Origin: Pseudomonas sp. Irchel s3h17
GTDB taxonomy: Bacteria > Pseudomonadota > Gammaproteobacteria > Pseudomonadales > Pseudomonadaceae
Reading direction: 5' to 3'
Length of the DNA: 64,000 bases
Assembly (NCBI RefSeq): GCF_900187505.1
Contig: NZ_FYDL01000005.1
Span: forward strand, 284,794-348,793
Shown: piece by piece, positions 1 through 8,508 of the stretch
How the letters are laid out: each line of letters opens with the position of its first letter
How positions within the stretch are numbered: position 1 is the first letter of the stretch
The notes under the pieces: generated by a model
Seen by the model: the letters and a program-made list of their open reading frames with translations, nothing else
The model's database searches: none
Told to the model about the DNA's origin: nothing
Position numbers and translations under genes: made by a program

Positions 1-18
1 ACCGGTGAAGCGCTGCAC

Positions 19-873
19 TCAGCCGTGCAGGGTTTCCGCCGCGTAGAGCGTGTTTTCCAGCAGGCAGGCACGGGTCATCGGGCCAACGCCGCCAGGTACC
101 GGAGTAATCCAGCCGGCGCGGGGCAGGGCGGTGTCGTAGATCACGTCGCCGACCAGCTTGCCATCTTCCTGGCGGTTGATGCCGACGTCGATGACGATGG
201 CGCCTTCCTTGATCCACTCGCCCTTGACCAGGCCCGGCTTGCCGGCGGCCACGACCACCAGGTCGGCACGGCCGACATGGCCGGCCAGGTCCTTGGTGAA
301 GCGGTGGGTAACGGTGACGGTGCAGCCGGCCAGCAACAGTTCCATCGCCATCGGGCGACCGACAATGTTGGAGGCGCCGACCACCACTGCGTTCATGCCG
401 TACAGGTCGGCACCGGTGCTTTCCAGCAAGGTCATGATGCCTTTGGGCGTGCATGGGCGCAGCAGGGGGATGCGTTGTGCCAGGCGGCCGACGTTATAAG
501 GATGGAAACCATCGACGTCTTTGTCCGGGCGAATGCGTTCCAGCAGTTTGGAGGCGTCCAGGTGCTCAGGCAGTGGCAGCTGCAGTAGCACGCCGTCGAT
601 GTTCGGGTCGTCGTTAAGACGGTCGATCAGGTCGGTCAGGGCTTGCTGGGTGGTGTCAGCGGGCAGGTCATAGGCTTGGGAGAGGAAGCCGACCTCTTCA
701 CAGTCTTTACGCTTGTGCGAGACATAAACCTGAGAGGCGGGATCGCTGCCGACCAGGATCACCGCGAGGCCGGGCGTGCGCAGGCCTTGCTCGCGACGCT
801 CGGCGACACGTTTGGCGATCTGCTGGCGCAGGCTGGCGGCGATCGATTTGCCGTCGATTAGTTGTGCTGTCAT
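19..873 (-). CDS. folD: Bifunctional methylenetetrahydrofolate dehydrogenase / cyclohydrolase
   Basis: FolD interconverts 5,10-methylene-THF and 10-formyl-THF in the cytoplasm, supplying one-carbon units for purines and formyl-Met. The 284-residue length is normal. Visible family motifs are YVSHKRK with the catalytic lysine near residue 55, the GASNIVGRP nucleotide-binding loop near 167, and the C-terminal [12 protein letters not shown] signature. The ATG at 873 is the only sensible start. It is transcribed away from the tRNA cluster on the opposite strand, and the first 18 bases of the window downstream of its stop hold nothing assignable. Confidence 0.97.
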   Translation of the reverse strand: MTAQLIDGKSIAASLRQQIAKRVAERREQGLRTPGLAVILVGSDPASQVYVSHKRKDCEEVGFLSQAYDLPADTTQQALTDLIDRLNDDPNIDGVLLQLPLPEHLDASKLLERIRPDKDVDGFHPYNVGRLAQRIPLLRPCTPKGIMTLLESTGADLYGMNAVVVGASNIVGRPMAMELLLAGCTVTVTHRFTKDLAGHVGRADLVVVAAGKPGLVKGEWIKEGAIVIDVGINRQEDGKLVGDVIYDTALPRAGWITPVPGGVGPMTRACLLENTLYAAETLHG

Positions 874-1004
874 TGCGCGTGATTAACCATCGAGAGGGGG
901 AAGAAAAGAGAGCGCATTCTCGCATGTCAGGACGTGAGGGCAAAGGCGCTTGGTCTGCAAATTCCCCTAACCCCTTAAATAAAATGAATTTTTTTTAAAA
1001 AAGA

Positions 1005-1032
1005 GTTGACGACCTTCGGACTCACCTATAAC
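1005..1032 (+). promoter_or_regulatory. Candidate sigma70 promoter of the tRNA cluster
   Basis: A TTGAC hexamer at 1006-1011 and TATAAC at 1027-1032 lie downstream of an A/T run (about 979-1002) that could act as an UP element. The spacer is 15-16 bp, slightly short. The first tRNA begins about 120 nt further on. This is a pattern match only. Confidence 0.4.
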
Positions 1033-1156
1033 ATTCGTCGCACTTGTCGGGCACAGCCTAGCACTGGTTAAGAAGGTCGAACGGAAGAGTTGATGTTTAG
1101 CTCGGTGAGACTGAAAGCACTTAGTTTGTAATCGTCCAAGAATACAGATTAACAAG

Positions 1157-1233
1157 GCGCCCGTAGCTCAGCTGGATAGAGCATCCGCCTTCTAAGCGGA
1201 TGGTCGCAGGTTCGAGTCCTGCCGGGTGCGCCA
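1157..1233 (+). tRNA. tRNA-Arg (anticodon TCT)
   Basis: This is a 77-nt cloverleaf with acceptor GCGCCCG paired to CGGGTGC, a G discriminator and an encoded CCA. The anticodon loop CTTCTAA gives TCT, reading AGA. It is first of three tRNAs on the plus strand downstream of folD. Confidence 0.97.
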
Positions 1234-1274
1234 ATTAGGCAGCTTTGGCACAAGTAAAGCAACATGGCAATATG

Positions 1275-1350
1275 GTGGGCGTAGCTCAGTTGGTAGAGCA
1301 CGGGATTGTGACTCCCGTTGTCGAGGGTTCGATCCCCTTCGTCCACCCCA
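1275..1350 (+). tRNA. tRNA-His (anticodon GTG)
   Basis: The acceptor GTGGGCG pairs with CGTCCAC and the CCA is encoded. The anticodon is GTG. A G immediately upstream at 1274 faces C73, the usual encoded G-1 identity base for histidyl-tRNA synthetase. Confidence 0.97.
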
Positions 1351-1357
1351 TATTTAG

Positions 1358-1390
1358 AAAGGCGCCAGATTAATAGTCTGGCGCCTTTGC
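1358..1390 (+). terminator. Stem-loop between tRNA-His and tRNA-Leu
   Basis: The arms AAAGGCGCCAGA (1358-1369) and TCTGGCGCCTTT (1377-1388) are perfectly complementary and end in a short T run. It may terminate the Arg-His transcript, or be read through with tRNA-Leu and act as a processing hairpin. Confidence 0.7.
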
Positions 1391-1406
1391 TTTAAAAGCT
1401 TGATAC

Positions 1407-1491
1407 GCGGATGTGGTGGAATTGGTAGACACACTGGATTTAGGTTCCAGCGCCGCAAGGTGTGAGAGTTCGAGTCTCTCCGTCCGCACCA
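1407..1491 (+). tRNA. tRNA-Leu (anticodon TAG)
   Basis: This is an 85-nt class II tRNA with a long variable arm. The acceptor GCGGATG pairs with CGTCCGC and the CCA is encoded. The loop TTTAGGT gives anticodon TAG. Its T-arm sequence recurs at 6664-6677 across the adjacent accessory block. Confidence 0.97.
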
Positions 1492-1537
1492 AACAAGTAT
1501 TCGCAGTGATTCACCATAGTCAGCGAAACCCAACAGA

Positions 1538-1563
1538 AAGTCGCCTAGTGCGGCTTTTTTGTT
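1538..1563 (+). terminator. Intrinsic terminator of the tRNA cluster
   Basis: The stem is AAGTCGC (1538-1544) with GCGGCTT (1550-1556), a 5-nt loop and an uninterrupted T run after it. It lies about 45 nt beyond the tRNA-Leu CCA. Confidence 0.8.
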
Positions 1564-1991
1564 GTCTGGACGTTCGTGGTCGTTCGCCACGATCCGCAAA
1601 ACGTTAGTACATTCGCCAGAGTGGTCTTCTGGTGGTGTACCAATGTCCCCCGCTGACAGCGTCGCCCGGCGAGCAACGTCCAAAACAGGACTTATCTGCC
1701 TGCGGCACCATGCCTTCGCTGGCAGGGTGTCCGGACAGGTCTTCGGCGCGCCACCCTCCCATCGACCAGCTTGCAGCGCATTGAAGGAAGCTTCTCAGTC
1801 GCATGGCAACGCCTGTCCGGCACTTGTGTCGAGAATCTGCCCTGGCTTGAGCGCATTGCGCGCTATGAGCGTGTTCATGCCTTCCGTTGCGCGGATCGCA
1901 GGGTGTGGAGTGGGTTTTCCATTCGAGAGCTACGCGCGCACGGCCGATGTCATACGCCGCTGCAAGGGTGGGGGTAGTCAGCATCAACGAC

Positions 1992-2017
1992 CACCCGGCC
2001 ATCCGCCGGGTGTTTTT
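1992..2017 (+). terminator. Intrinsic terminator with no assigned gene
   Basis: CACCCGG (1992-1998) pairs perfectly with CCGGGTG (2006-2012) around a 7-nt loop and is followed by TTTTT. No coding gene lies immediately upstream on this strand. Confidence 0.75.
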
Positions 2018-2145
2018 GGGAAGGGGCGTTAAGATGTGGGCTATCCGCTATGCCAAGGCCAGCCAGCGGTAGGCAAAGATCGAAGCTGCTGATCATGAGC
2101 AGGGAGTCAGCAGCCTTGGCCGGGTCCTTTTAACGTCAGTGCTTT

Positions 2146-2177
2146 CGAGCTGAAGCGGCCATTGGCCGTTCAGCTCG
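2146..2177 (-). terminator. Hairpin downstream of the sulfatase operon
   Basis: CGAGCTGAA(G)CGGCC pairs with GGCCGTTCAGCTCG around ATT, with a single bulged base. It lies just beyond the stop of the membrane sulfatase gene. There is no clear U tract, so termination is probable but not certain. Confidence 0.5.
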
Positions 2178-2183
2178 TACATG

Positions 2184-4220
2184 TCACTTACGTACGTTCT
2201 GGAACAGCATCAGCCGTGAGGTTTCATGCATGCCACGGGTCAGCAGTGTCAGGCGTTTGAACTCTTCAGGGTGTTTCTCGGCCACGTTGTCCCGTGGAGT
2301 CGTTGAGGCGAGGTCGTGGAGGGTTGGCGAGCTGCCGTCGTGCTCCATCTGCACCATGTAGTGTTGAGTCACGCCCGCAATCAGCGGGAACGTTCCCTCG
2401 CGTAATACCAGTGGTACCACGCGTTCGCCTTCGGGGGCGGGCTGCTGAATGTCACGCCCCATGCCGCTGTTGCGAAACTCAAGACCGACCATGCCCGCCA
2501 CGGTTGGCAGCAAGTCCGCCAGGCCAACCGCTTCCTTGACCGTGCGCGTCCCAAGCAAGCCCGGTGCGTGAATGATCATGGGCACTGCGTTGCTTTCCAG
2601 GCCGAGTTGCTCATAAGCCGGCGCCAGGAACGGAATCTGGGCGATTCGGGTGTTGTGGTCGCCAAACAGCACGAAAATGGTGTTGTCGTAGTAGCCGCCT
2701 GCCTTGGCTATTTCCATCAGGCGCCCGATGTTGAAGTCCAGCAGGCGCACCGCGTTGTACTGTTCGACGCTGCGCGATCCGGCGGCCTGGACTTCGGCCA
2801 GGGTCGGGTGCTTGACCTCGAATCCATCGTTGGTCTTGGGGATCGTGAAGGGGCGATGGTTACCGGCCGTCTGTACATAGGCAAAGAAGGGTTTGTCCTT
2901 GGGCAGTGCTTGCAGGACTTTGTCGGTTTCCTTGAACAAATCCAGGTCCGAGATCCCCCAGACATCCACTGGCGGAGATTTCCAATCCCGCTCTTCGAGC
3001 AAGCGAACGCCGTCGATGCTTTGCCGAATCAAGGCATTCATATTGGCCCAGCCGGAGTTACCGCCAATGGTGTAGATCTTCTCGTAGTCGGCGAAGGCAT
3101 TGATCAGGGTGTGCTGATTGGTGATCAGCGGATTGCGCGTCGCGGTTTCCTGGCGCGTGACGTCAGGCACCCCGCTAATACTGGCCCAGACGGTTTTTGC
3201 GGTCCCCGTCACCGGCACATAGAAGTGCTCGAAAAACCAGCTCTGGGTGGCCAGGCGATCGAGATTGGGCGTCGGATTGATCGGGTTGCCGTAGGCTCCA
3301 ACGGCGCTGGTGCCCAGCGATTCGAGCATGACAAACATCACGTTCGGTGGTCGCGAGCCCGGTACTTTGTAGGGTTGTGGTGCCTGGTGGCGTACGAAGT
3401 TCATGGTGTGTGGGTCGGGCTGGTCAACGCCCAGGTAGTTGGCCATGACCGCATAGTGCTCGCGCACCTGTGCTTCGTCATAGCGCGACTGACCGACCTT
3501 GACCGTGTCGTAGAGGAAGATCACGGGGTTCAGGCCCAGCGCAGCGATCTGGTGGTTGCCCGAGAAGAAGGCATCGCTCCAGCGCAGTGGAACAGGGTTT
3601 TCCAGGTTGATGTTTTCGACGCGGCCCAAAATACCCAATAACACCAGCACGACCATCAATGCGCTACCCCATGTAGCGGAGAGCGGGTGAATGGTTTTGC
3701 GGGGGCGGTCAAGCGTCACGCGTTCCAGGCGCACCAGGGCCAGTGTCACCACTGCGACTGTTGTCAGCCAGCCCAGTGAAATCCAGATGACCGGGTAGGA
3801 TTGCCAGACCATGCCGCGGGATATTTGCGCATCATCGATGAAGCGCAGCACGGTAGCGTTGATCCTTACGCCCAGGTACGCGTAGTGGCCAAAATCGATG
3901 ATGTAGACCAGCAGCAGCGCACTGAGGGTGGCGGCCAGATAGACCCGTGCGATCCGGCGCACCAGGCGGCTGCTGACAAGGTTCCGGCGGGGGAGCCACG
4001 CCAGTAATGCCGCCGGCAGCATGACCAGGATCGCCAGGCGCAGGTCGAAACGAAAGCCGATGCCCAGGGTGTCCAGGACGGCCTGTTCGTCGATCAGGGC
4101 CCTGGCGTCGAAACCGGAAAAACCGAAAAAAAACACCACCCGCAGCAGCGCAAACAACGCAAACACAATTGCCGTCGCGCCAAGCCAGTAATGCAAGCGT
4201 CTCGAATGTAGCCAGCCCAT
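2184..4220 (-). CDS. LTA synthase/MdoB-type membrane sulfatase family protein
   Basis: A 678-residue inner-membrane enzyme of the alkaline-phosphatase/sulfatase superfamily. About five hydrophobic segments fill residues 10-210, followed by a periplasmic catalytic domain from about 290. The metal site is recognisable: MLESLG (metal Glu), GTAKTVWA (the Thr corresponding to the nucleophile of LtaS and OpgB enzymes) and LFGDHN (metal Asp-His). Family members transfer phosphoglycerol from phosphatidylglycerol to periplasmic glucans, teichoic acids or surface sugars. The substrate here is unknown. It is the last gene of a three-gene operon, 32 nt after the small membrane protein and following a sialidase-like gene, which points to surface-glycan modification by inference. 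Confidence 0.85.
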   Translation of the reverse strand: MGWLHSRRLHYWLGATAIVFALFALLRVVFFFGFSGFDARALIDEQAVLDTLGIGFRFDLRLAILVMLPAALLAWLPRRNLVSSRLVRRIARVYLAATLSALLLVYIIDFGHYAYLGVRINATVLRFIDDAQISRGMVWQSYPVIWISLGWLTTVAVVTLALVRLERVTLDRPRKTIHPLSATWGSALMVVLVLLGILGRVENINLENPVPLRWSDAFFSGNHQIAALGLNPVIFLYDTVKVGQSRYDEAQVREHYAVMANYLGVDQPDPHTMNFVRHQAPQPYKVPGSRPPNVMFVMLESLGTSAVGAYGNPINPTPNLDRLATQSWFFEHFYVPVTGTAKTVWASISGVPDVTRQETATRNPLITNQHTLINAFADYEKIYTIGGNSGWANMNALIRQSIDGVRLLEERDWKSPPVDVWGISDLDLFKETDKVLQALPKDKPFFAYVQTAGNHRPFTIPKTNDGFEVKHPTLAEVQAAGSRSVEQYNAVRLLDFNIGRLMEIAKAGGYYDNTIFVLFGDHNTRIAQIPFLAPAYEQLGLESNAVPMIIHAPGLLGTRTVKEAVGLADLLPTVAGMVGLEFRNSGMGRDIQQPAPEGERVVPLVLREGTFPLIAGVTQHYMVQMEHDGSSPTLHDLASTTPRDNVAEKHPEEFKRLTLLTRGMHETSRLMLFQNVRK

Positions 4221-4252
4221 CCATGCCCCCTATTGAATAATGTCGTTGAGTT

Positions 4253-4864
4253 TCAAGCGGACCTGTTTGGCGCGCAGCCGCGTAGCGTGTTTAGCCGACC
4301 GTAGGTCCAGCGCGTGGCGCGTATCAACAGCACCGTGCAGCAATAGAGGCCGAGCAGTGGATCAATCAGGTAATCCCAGTAATTCTGCGAAGGCTTGATT
4401 TCGATGATGAAGGCGAGTGTCGCGCAGGCCAGCATCACGACGGCCAGGTAGTTACGCAGATAAAACAGGCCCAGTGTGAGCAGTGCGACGAACAGCAACA
4501 TTGGGCGCGGGCTGAAGCCGAACCGATAAGGGTCCAGGTCGCTCAATCCCAGAGTTGCCGGATACAGCACCAGGGTCGCCGCGGCGAAGAGCATCAAGAC
4601 GCCGGCTTGACCTTGCGGGGCGGGCGGCAAGGCATCCAGTCGACGCAAACACCCCCAAGCCAGGAACGCCAGGGTCGTGATCGCCAGGTCATCGATATGG
4701 CTGCGCAAGTACGCGGCCAGTGACAGGCCGTCAAGCGGGATGAAGCTGACAGCCAGCAAGGCGAGTAACAGCACAAGACCGCCGACCCTCTTCATGCCGA
4801 AAGAAGGTAGCAGGAGGAAGATGATCATTGCGAAGCTGATATGGGCCTGCCAGAGATTGGTCAA
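4253..4864 (-). CDS. Small multi-pass membrane protein of unknown function
   Basis: I do not recognise the family. The roughly 203-residue product is very hydrophobic, with about six membrane segments (near residues 5-15, 23-45, 55-70, 85-105, 120-155 and 175-190). TTG at 4864 is the preferred start: it overlaps the TGA of the upstream sialidase-like gene and has GGAG eight bases upstream, as expected for translational coupling. GTG at 4885 (210 aa) and ATG at 4828 are alternatives. Its place between an exported sialidase-like protein and a membrane sulfatase suggests a membrane partner of that pathway. Confidence 0.7.
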   Translation of the reverse strand: MTNLWQAHISFAMIIFLLLPSFGMKRVGGLVLLLALLAVSFIPLDGLSLAAYLRSHIDDLAITTLAFLAWGCLRRLDALPPAPQGQAGVLMLFAAATLVLYPATLGLSDLDPYRFGFSPRPMLLFVALLTLGLFYLRNYLAVVMLACATLAFIIEIKPSQNYWDYLIDPLLGLYCCTVLLIRATRWTYGRLNTLRGCAPNRSA

Positions 4865-6153
4865 CGGGCACGCTCCGACAGCCACGCATCATTGAACGTG
4901 ACATGTTTGATAAAAGTGTTGTTCCAGGAGTAAACCAGGTGATACAGCCCGTCCGGACTGCGGATGAAGTAAGGGTATTCATATTCAAAATCACACCCTT
5001 CTCGTTTACAAACGCGGGAGTTGAGGTTGTTCAGGAACTGTGCTTCCAGTGGTTGGCGACGTGCGCCACTGGAGCCGCGAAACTCTTTGCCGATGATTTC
5101 CTTATAGGCCTCGGGTGAAAACGCATCACCCTCTGGATCGGGTGATTTGTCCAGGTCTCGCAATGAGCGCCAATCGGTCATTTCTGCGTCGGTACTGTAA
5201 AGGCTCAGCTTGAAGCGCCCCTCCTGCAGGTCGTTGAGTGCGACCAGCAACCCGTGCTCGGGCGTCGCGACGGCCGCCAGCGAGGAGTTCGGATTCGATG
5301 GGTCGAGTGGGTAGGGTTCGCTCCAGGTTTGCCCTGCATCTTCAGTGCGAGTCGCCAGCACGCGGTGGTGGGTGTTGCCGGCGTAACGCAGCATGGCGAT
5401 ACCGCGCTGCCCATCCAATGGAACCACCGTGGGTTGCAATGAATTATTGCCGTGGCTGATGCGGTACTTATCGATCACTTCTCCGTCTGCGCTCAAGTAC
5501 AGGTACTCGGCAAACTTGCCCAGGAACTCGTGATAGACAGGCAAGCCGATCGATCCATCGGCATGAAACACCGGCGCGGAGCGGACCAGGGTGCTGATAT
5601 TCAGAAAAGGTGAAGTGATCAATTGGCGTGGCGCGGACCATTGGCGACCAAAGTCACTCGAGACCATCACGTTGACCGCACTACCGGCCCAGCCACCCAT
5701 GGATACCGATACGTAGAACAACCAAAGACGATTGTCCGGCGCGAGGGCGACGACCGGGTTACCCAGTTTGCGAATGTATTTTTGGGTGCCCTGTTGAGTC
5801 GAATCCCGAGTGACCAGTACCTGTTCGGCGTCCCACTCGCCGGTTTTTGCGTCAAAGCGGGCAGAGCGGACCTGCACATCGGCTGCGCCTTCGCGAGAGC
5901 CAGCGAACCAGACCGCCATCAGGCTGCCGTCAGGCAAGGCGGTTACTGCCGAAGAATGCACGAAGTCCACCAGCCCGGAAGAGGCGAATCGGCTGGTGTA
6001 AATGGGCTTGGCAGTATCGGCCACGGCCGGCACCGGTTTCATCAAGGCAAACGTGGAATGCACCGGGGCGGGATGGGTGAGCCATGCAGCGAAAAACAAG
6101 CAACAAAGGGCAAAATAGCCACCGAAAACGGGGCTGGGGCGTTTGATGCGCAT
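4861..6153 (-). CDS. Sialidase-family (Asp-box/BNR) exported protein
   Basis: A 430-residue protein with an N-terminal hydrophobic segment (about residues 10-30, signal peptide or anchor). The rest reads as a sialidase-type beta-propeller, with Asp boxes SSDFGRQW and TEDAGQTW in the expected SxDxGxxW form. The ATG at 6153 is chosen because AGGAGA lies about nine bases upstream; an in-frame start at 6189 lacks this. Family members cleave sialic acids or other glycosidic bonds, but many bacterial paralogues have other or no known substrates, so neuraminidase activity is not claimed. First gene of the minus-strand operon with the membrane protein and sulfatase. Confidence 0.8.
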   Translation of the reverse strand: MRIKRPSPVFGGYFALCCLFFAAWLTHPAPVHSTFALMKPVPAVADTAKPIYTSRFASSGLVDFVHSSAVTALPDGSLMAVWFAGSREGAADVQVRSARFDAKTGEWDAEQVLVTRDSTQQGTQKYIRKLGNPVVALAPDNRLWLFYVSVSMGGWAGSAVNVMVSSDFGRQWSAPRQLITSPFLNISTLVRSAPVFHADGSIGLPVYHEFLGKFAEYLYLSADGEVIDKYRISHGNNSLQPTVVPLDGQRGIAMLRYAGNTHHRVLATRTEDAGQTWSEPYPLDPSNPNSSLAAVATPEHGLLVALNDLQEGRFKLSLYSTDAEMTDWRSLRDLDKSPDPEGDAFSPEAYKEIIGKEFRGSSGARRQPLEAQFLNNLNSRVCKREGCDFEYEYPYFIRSPDGLYHLVYSWNNTFIKHVTFNDAWLSERAR

Positions 6154-6663
6154 ACTTAAGGCATCTCCTGGCCCGATCAAGCGCCGCAAAGTATCACGGC
6201 GGGACGCCAGTCTGATTGCATTGGGCTGTTACATTGTAAGTGAATACTGCTGCGTCTTGACCTTTTTGCCGGGGCCGTGCGTCGGACGATACTGTCGGTG
6301 CGGGTTCAGACTGTTCAATTCCAGCCACTCTCCGACGTCGAGCGGGTAATCAATCTTCATATGTGGCGTGAGGCATGGAGGTGCCTGTGAAGCCGGGGCG
6401 GTTCGCATGTCGAAAATCCTCCAGGGGATTTTCAGCGTAGCCACATGGGCCGGGCGCAGCAGGGCGGGGCTGTTCGGTCGGCAGAGTGTCGGGTCAGTGG
6501 CGCCAATAAAAACCGAGCATTCTCAATGCCTTGGCGGTAGAATCGCAGCCCGTTTCGGTTAAGTCGATCTGGTCCGGCGGCAACGGATCAGTACAACTGT
6601 AAGTACGCTTGAGGGGGGGCTTGCGTTGTCAGGTCCAGCAATGGCGGGAGTTTTCGGGTTTAT

Positions 6664-6677
6664 TTCGAGTCTCTCCG
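6664..6677 (+). repeat. Copy of the tRNA-Leu T-arm (possible old att site)
   Basis: The 14 bases are identical to tRNA-Leu positions 1469-1482 and in the same orientation. No tRNA can be folded here. As at the real tRNA, a terminator hairpin follows closely. The arrangement fits the 3' end duplicated when an element inserts into a tRNA gene; the element body would be about 1483-6663. A chance match is possible at this length. Confidence 0.45.
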
Positions 6678-6705
6678 CCCCCTGCAAGTAGCTATTTGAT
6701 AGCAG

Positions 6706-6743
6706 AAAACGGCGCAGTTCCTGAAAAGGCCTGCGCCGTTTTT
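6706..6743 (+). terminator. Intrinsic terminator
   Basis: AAAACGGCGCAG (6706-6717) pairs with CTGCGCCGTTTT (6731-6742) and ends in a T run. It lies downstream of the tRNA-Leu-like relic, with no gene on this strand just upstream. Confidence 0.75.
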
Positions 6744-7015
6744 GTTTCGGTCGTTCGAACTTTTTCGATATGACGGTGGATTTTGTGCTGGTAGGGTGTG
6801 CGGCTCGTCGAAAACATGTTTCACGATGATGCCCGATTTGCCCGTCGGTCTCCTGGCGAGACCGCAACCAGGGCGCAGCCGACCTGTTCCTTCTATATAT
6901 AGAAGGGGTGGTGCAGAGCCCTGGCGTGATTCACTGTATTTGCTCTCATGGCGAGGCTCAACCGTTTGTCCTCGCCGCTAAATGGCCTGCTGCGTTTTTA
7001 CCCGTTTTCAGTAGG

Positions 7016-7044
7016 GTGACTTCTTGAGTTTGACCCACTAGAAT
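7016..7044 (+). promoter_or_regulatory. Candidate sigma70 promoter of tig
   Basis: GTGACT (7016-7021) and TAGAAT (7039-7044) are separated by exactly 17 bp, matching consensus at 4/6 and 5/6 positions. Transcription would start near 7051, giving a leader of roughly 55 nt before the tig ATG. Confidence 0.4.
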
Positions 7045-7105
7045 GCATGCCCTTGATTCTGGGGTCGGAAACGGCCGGCTAACGTCTGTGCAACGAGGAA
7101 TATCC

Positions 7106-8416
7106 ATGCAAGTTTCTGTTGAAAATACTTCTGCTCTTGAGCGCCGCATGAGCATCACCGTGCCAGCTGAGCGCATTGAGACTCAAGTCAACAAGCGTCT
7201 GCAGCAGACTGCCCAAAAGGCCAAGATTGCAGGCTTCCGTCCTGGCAAGGTGCCGATGAGCGTGATCCGTCAGCGTTATGAAGCTGATGCGCGTCAGGAA
7301 GCTGTAGGCGACGTGATCCAGGCTTCTTTCTACGAAGCGATTGTCGAGCAAAAGCTGAACCCGGCTGGTGCTCCTTCGGTAGAGCCAAAAGTCCTGGAAA
7401 AGGGCAAGGACCTGGAATTCGTAGCAACGTTCGAAGTGTTCCCTGAGTTCACCGTTGCCGGTTTCGACTCCATCGCGGTCGAGCGCCAGAGCGCTGAAGT
7501 GACTGACGCCGACCTGGACAAGATGCTGGACATCCTGCGCAAGCAGAACGTTCGCTTCGAAGCCGTTGAGCGTGCCGCTCAGAACGAAGACCAACTGAAC
7601 ATCGATTTCGTTGGCAAGGTTGACGGTGAAGTCTTCGCCGGTGGTTCTGCCAAGGGCACCCAGCTGGTCCTGGGTTCCGGCCGCATGATCCCGGGCTTCG
7701 AAGAAGGCCTGGTGGGTGCGAAGGCGGGCGAAGAGCGCGTTCTGAACCTGACTTTCCCGGAAAACTACCAGAACCTGGACCTGGCTAACAAAGCAGCCGA
7801 GTTCACCGTGACCGTCAACTCGGTTTCCGAGCCTCAGCTGCCTGAGCTGACCGAAGAATTCTTCGCCCAGTTCGGTATCAAGGAGTCGGGCATCGACGGC
7901 TTCCGCGCCGAAGTTCGCAAGAACATGGAGCGCGAGCTGCGTCAGGCGATCAAAACCAAGGTCAAGAATCAGGTAATGGACGGTCTGCTGGCCGCCAACC
8001 CGATCGAAGTGCCAAAGGCGCTGCTGGAGAACGAAGTGAACCGTCTGCGCGTGCAGGCTGTTCAGCAGTTCGGTGGCAACATCAAGCCTGATCAACTGCC
8101 GGCCGAGCTGTTCGAAGAACAAGCCAAGCGTCGCGTTGTGCTGGGTCTGGTCGTGGCTGAAGTGGTCAAGCAATACGACCTCAAGCCTGACGAAACCCGC
8201 GTTCGCGAACTGATCCAGGAAATGGCTTCGGCCTACCAGGAGCCAGAGCAAGTTGTGTCCTGGTACTACAAAAACGACCTGCAACTGAACGAAGTTCGTT
8301 CGGTTGTGCTGGAAGAGCAAGTTGTGGATACTGTTCTGCAGAAAGCTAGCGTGACCGACAAATCGGTCTCTTACGAAGAAGCGGTCAAGCCGGTAGAAGC
8401 TCCACAAGCCGACTGA
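7106..8416 (+). CDS. tig: Trigger factor, ribosome-bound chaperone and peptidyl-prolyl isomerase
   Basis: At 436 residues it has the standard length for the family. The N-terminal ribosome-binding domain carries the FRPGKVP signature near residues 44-50, the FKBP-type PPIase domain spans about 150-245, and the helical chaperone arms follow. The ATG at 7106 is preceded by CGAGGA; an in-frame start at 7043 would add 21 unrelated residues. It binds nascent chains at the ribosome exit and stands first in the conserved tig-clpP-clpX-lon-hupB-ppiD proteostasis block. Confidence 0.97.
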   Translation: MQVSVENTSALERRMSITVPAERIETQVNKRLQQTAQKAKIAGFRPGKVPMSVIRQRYEADARQEAVGDVIQASFYEAIVEQKLNPAGAPSVEPKVLEKGKDLEFVATFEVFPEFTVAGFDSIAVERQSAEVTDADLDKMLDILRKQNVRFEAVERAAQNEDQLNIDFVGKVDGEVFAGGSAKGTQLVLGSGRMIPGFEEGLVGAKAGEERVLNLTFPENYQNLDLANKAAEFTVTVNSVSEPQLPELTEEFFAQFGIKESGIDGFRAEVRKNMERELRQAIKTKVKNQVMDGLLAANPIEVPKALLENEVNRLRVQAVQQFGGNIKPDQLPAELFEEQAKRRVVLGLVVAEVVKQYDLKPDETRVRELIQEMASAYQEPEQVVSWYYKNDLQLNEVRSVVLEEQVVDTVLQKASVTDKSVSYEEAVKPVEAPQAD

Positions 8417-8441
8417 TTGGTTTTGCGTTAGAAGCACACGC

Positions 8442-8469
8442 CATAAGCCAGCTCTCGAGCTGGCTTATG
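8442..8469. terminator. Perfect 12-bp hairpin between tig and clpP
   Basis: CATAAGCCAGCT (8442-8453) and AGCTGGCTTATG (8458-8469) pair around CTCG. There is no U tract, so it may attenuate read-through or stabilise the tig mRNA end rather than terminate fully. Confidence 0.5.
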
Positions 8470-8508
8470 CGTATTCAAGACATAACTATTTGGGAGTGAC
8501 TGCAGAGC

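Larger units (their letters stand above)
1564..2183. other. Non-coding stretch without a recognised gene
   Basis: These 620 bases hold only overlapping open frames of 60-157 codons on both strands, none with a convincing ribosome site or recognisable protein. A plus-strand terminator at 1992-2017 implies that a transcript ends there, so a small RNA or a decayed gene is possible. The right end carries the hairpin downstream of the minus-strand sulfatase gene. Confidence 0.6.
6154..7105. other. Long intergenic region between the accessory operon and tig
   Basis: About 950 bases with no convincing gene. It should contain the promoter of the sialidase-like operon at its left end. It carries a tRNA-Leu-like relic at 6664-6677, a strong plus-strand terminator at 6706-6743, an 18-bp perfect palindrome at 6889-6906 and the tig promoter region. 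Small open frames (for example minus 6229-6444 and plus 6368-6562) overlap each other and lack family resemblance. Confidence 0.6.

Noticed and set aside
1604..2002. Overlapping minus (132 aa) and plus (157 aa) frames after the tRNA cluster
   Set aside because: Neither has a good ribosome site, they overlap each other almost fully, and the products have odd Cys/Trp/Arg composition. I list the region as non-coding.
7079..8437. A 452-codon open frame opposite tig
   Set aside because: It spans trigger factor exactly and shows only reverse-complement bias.
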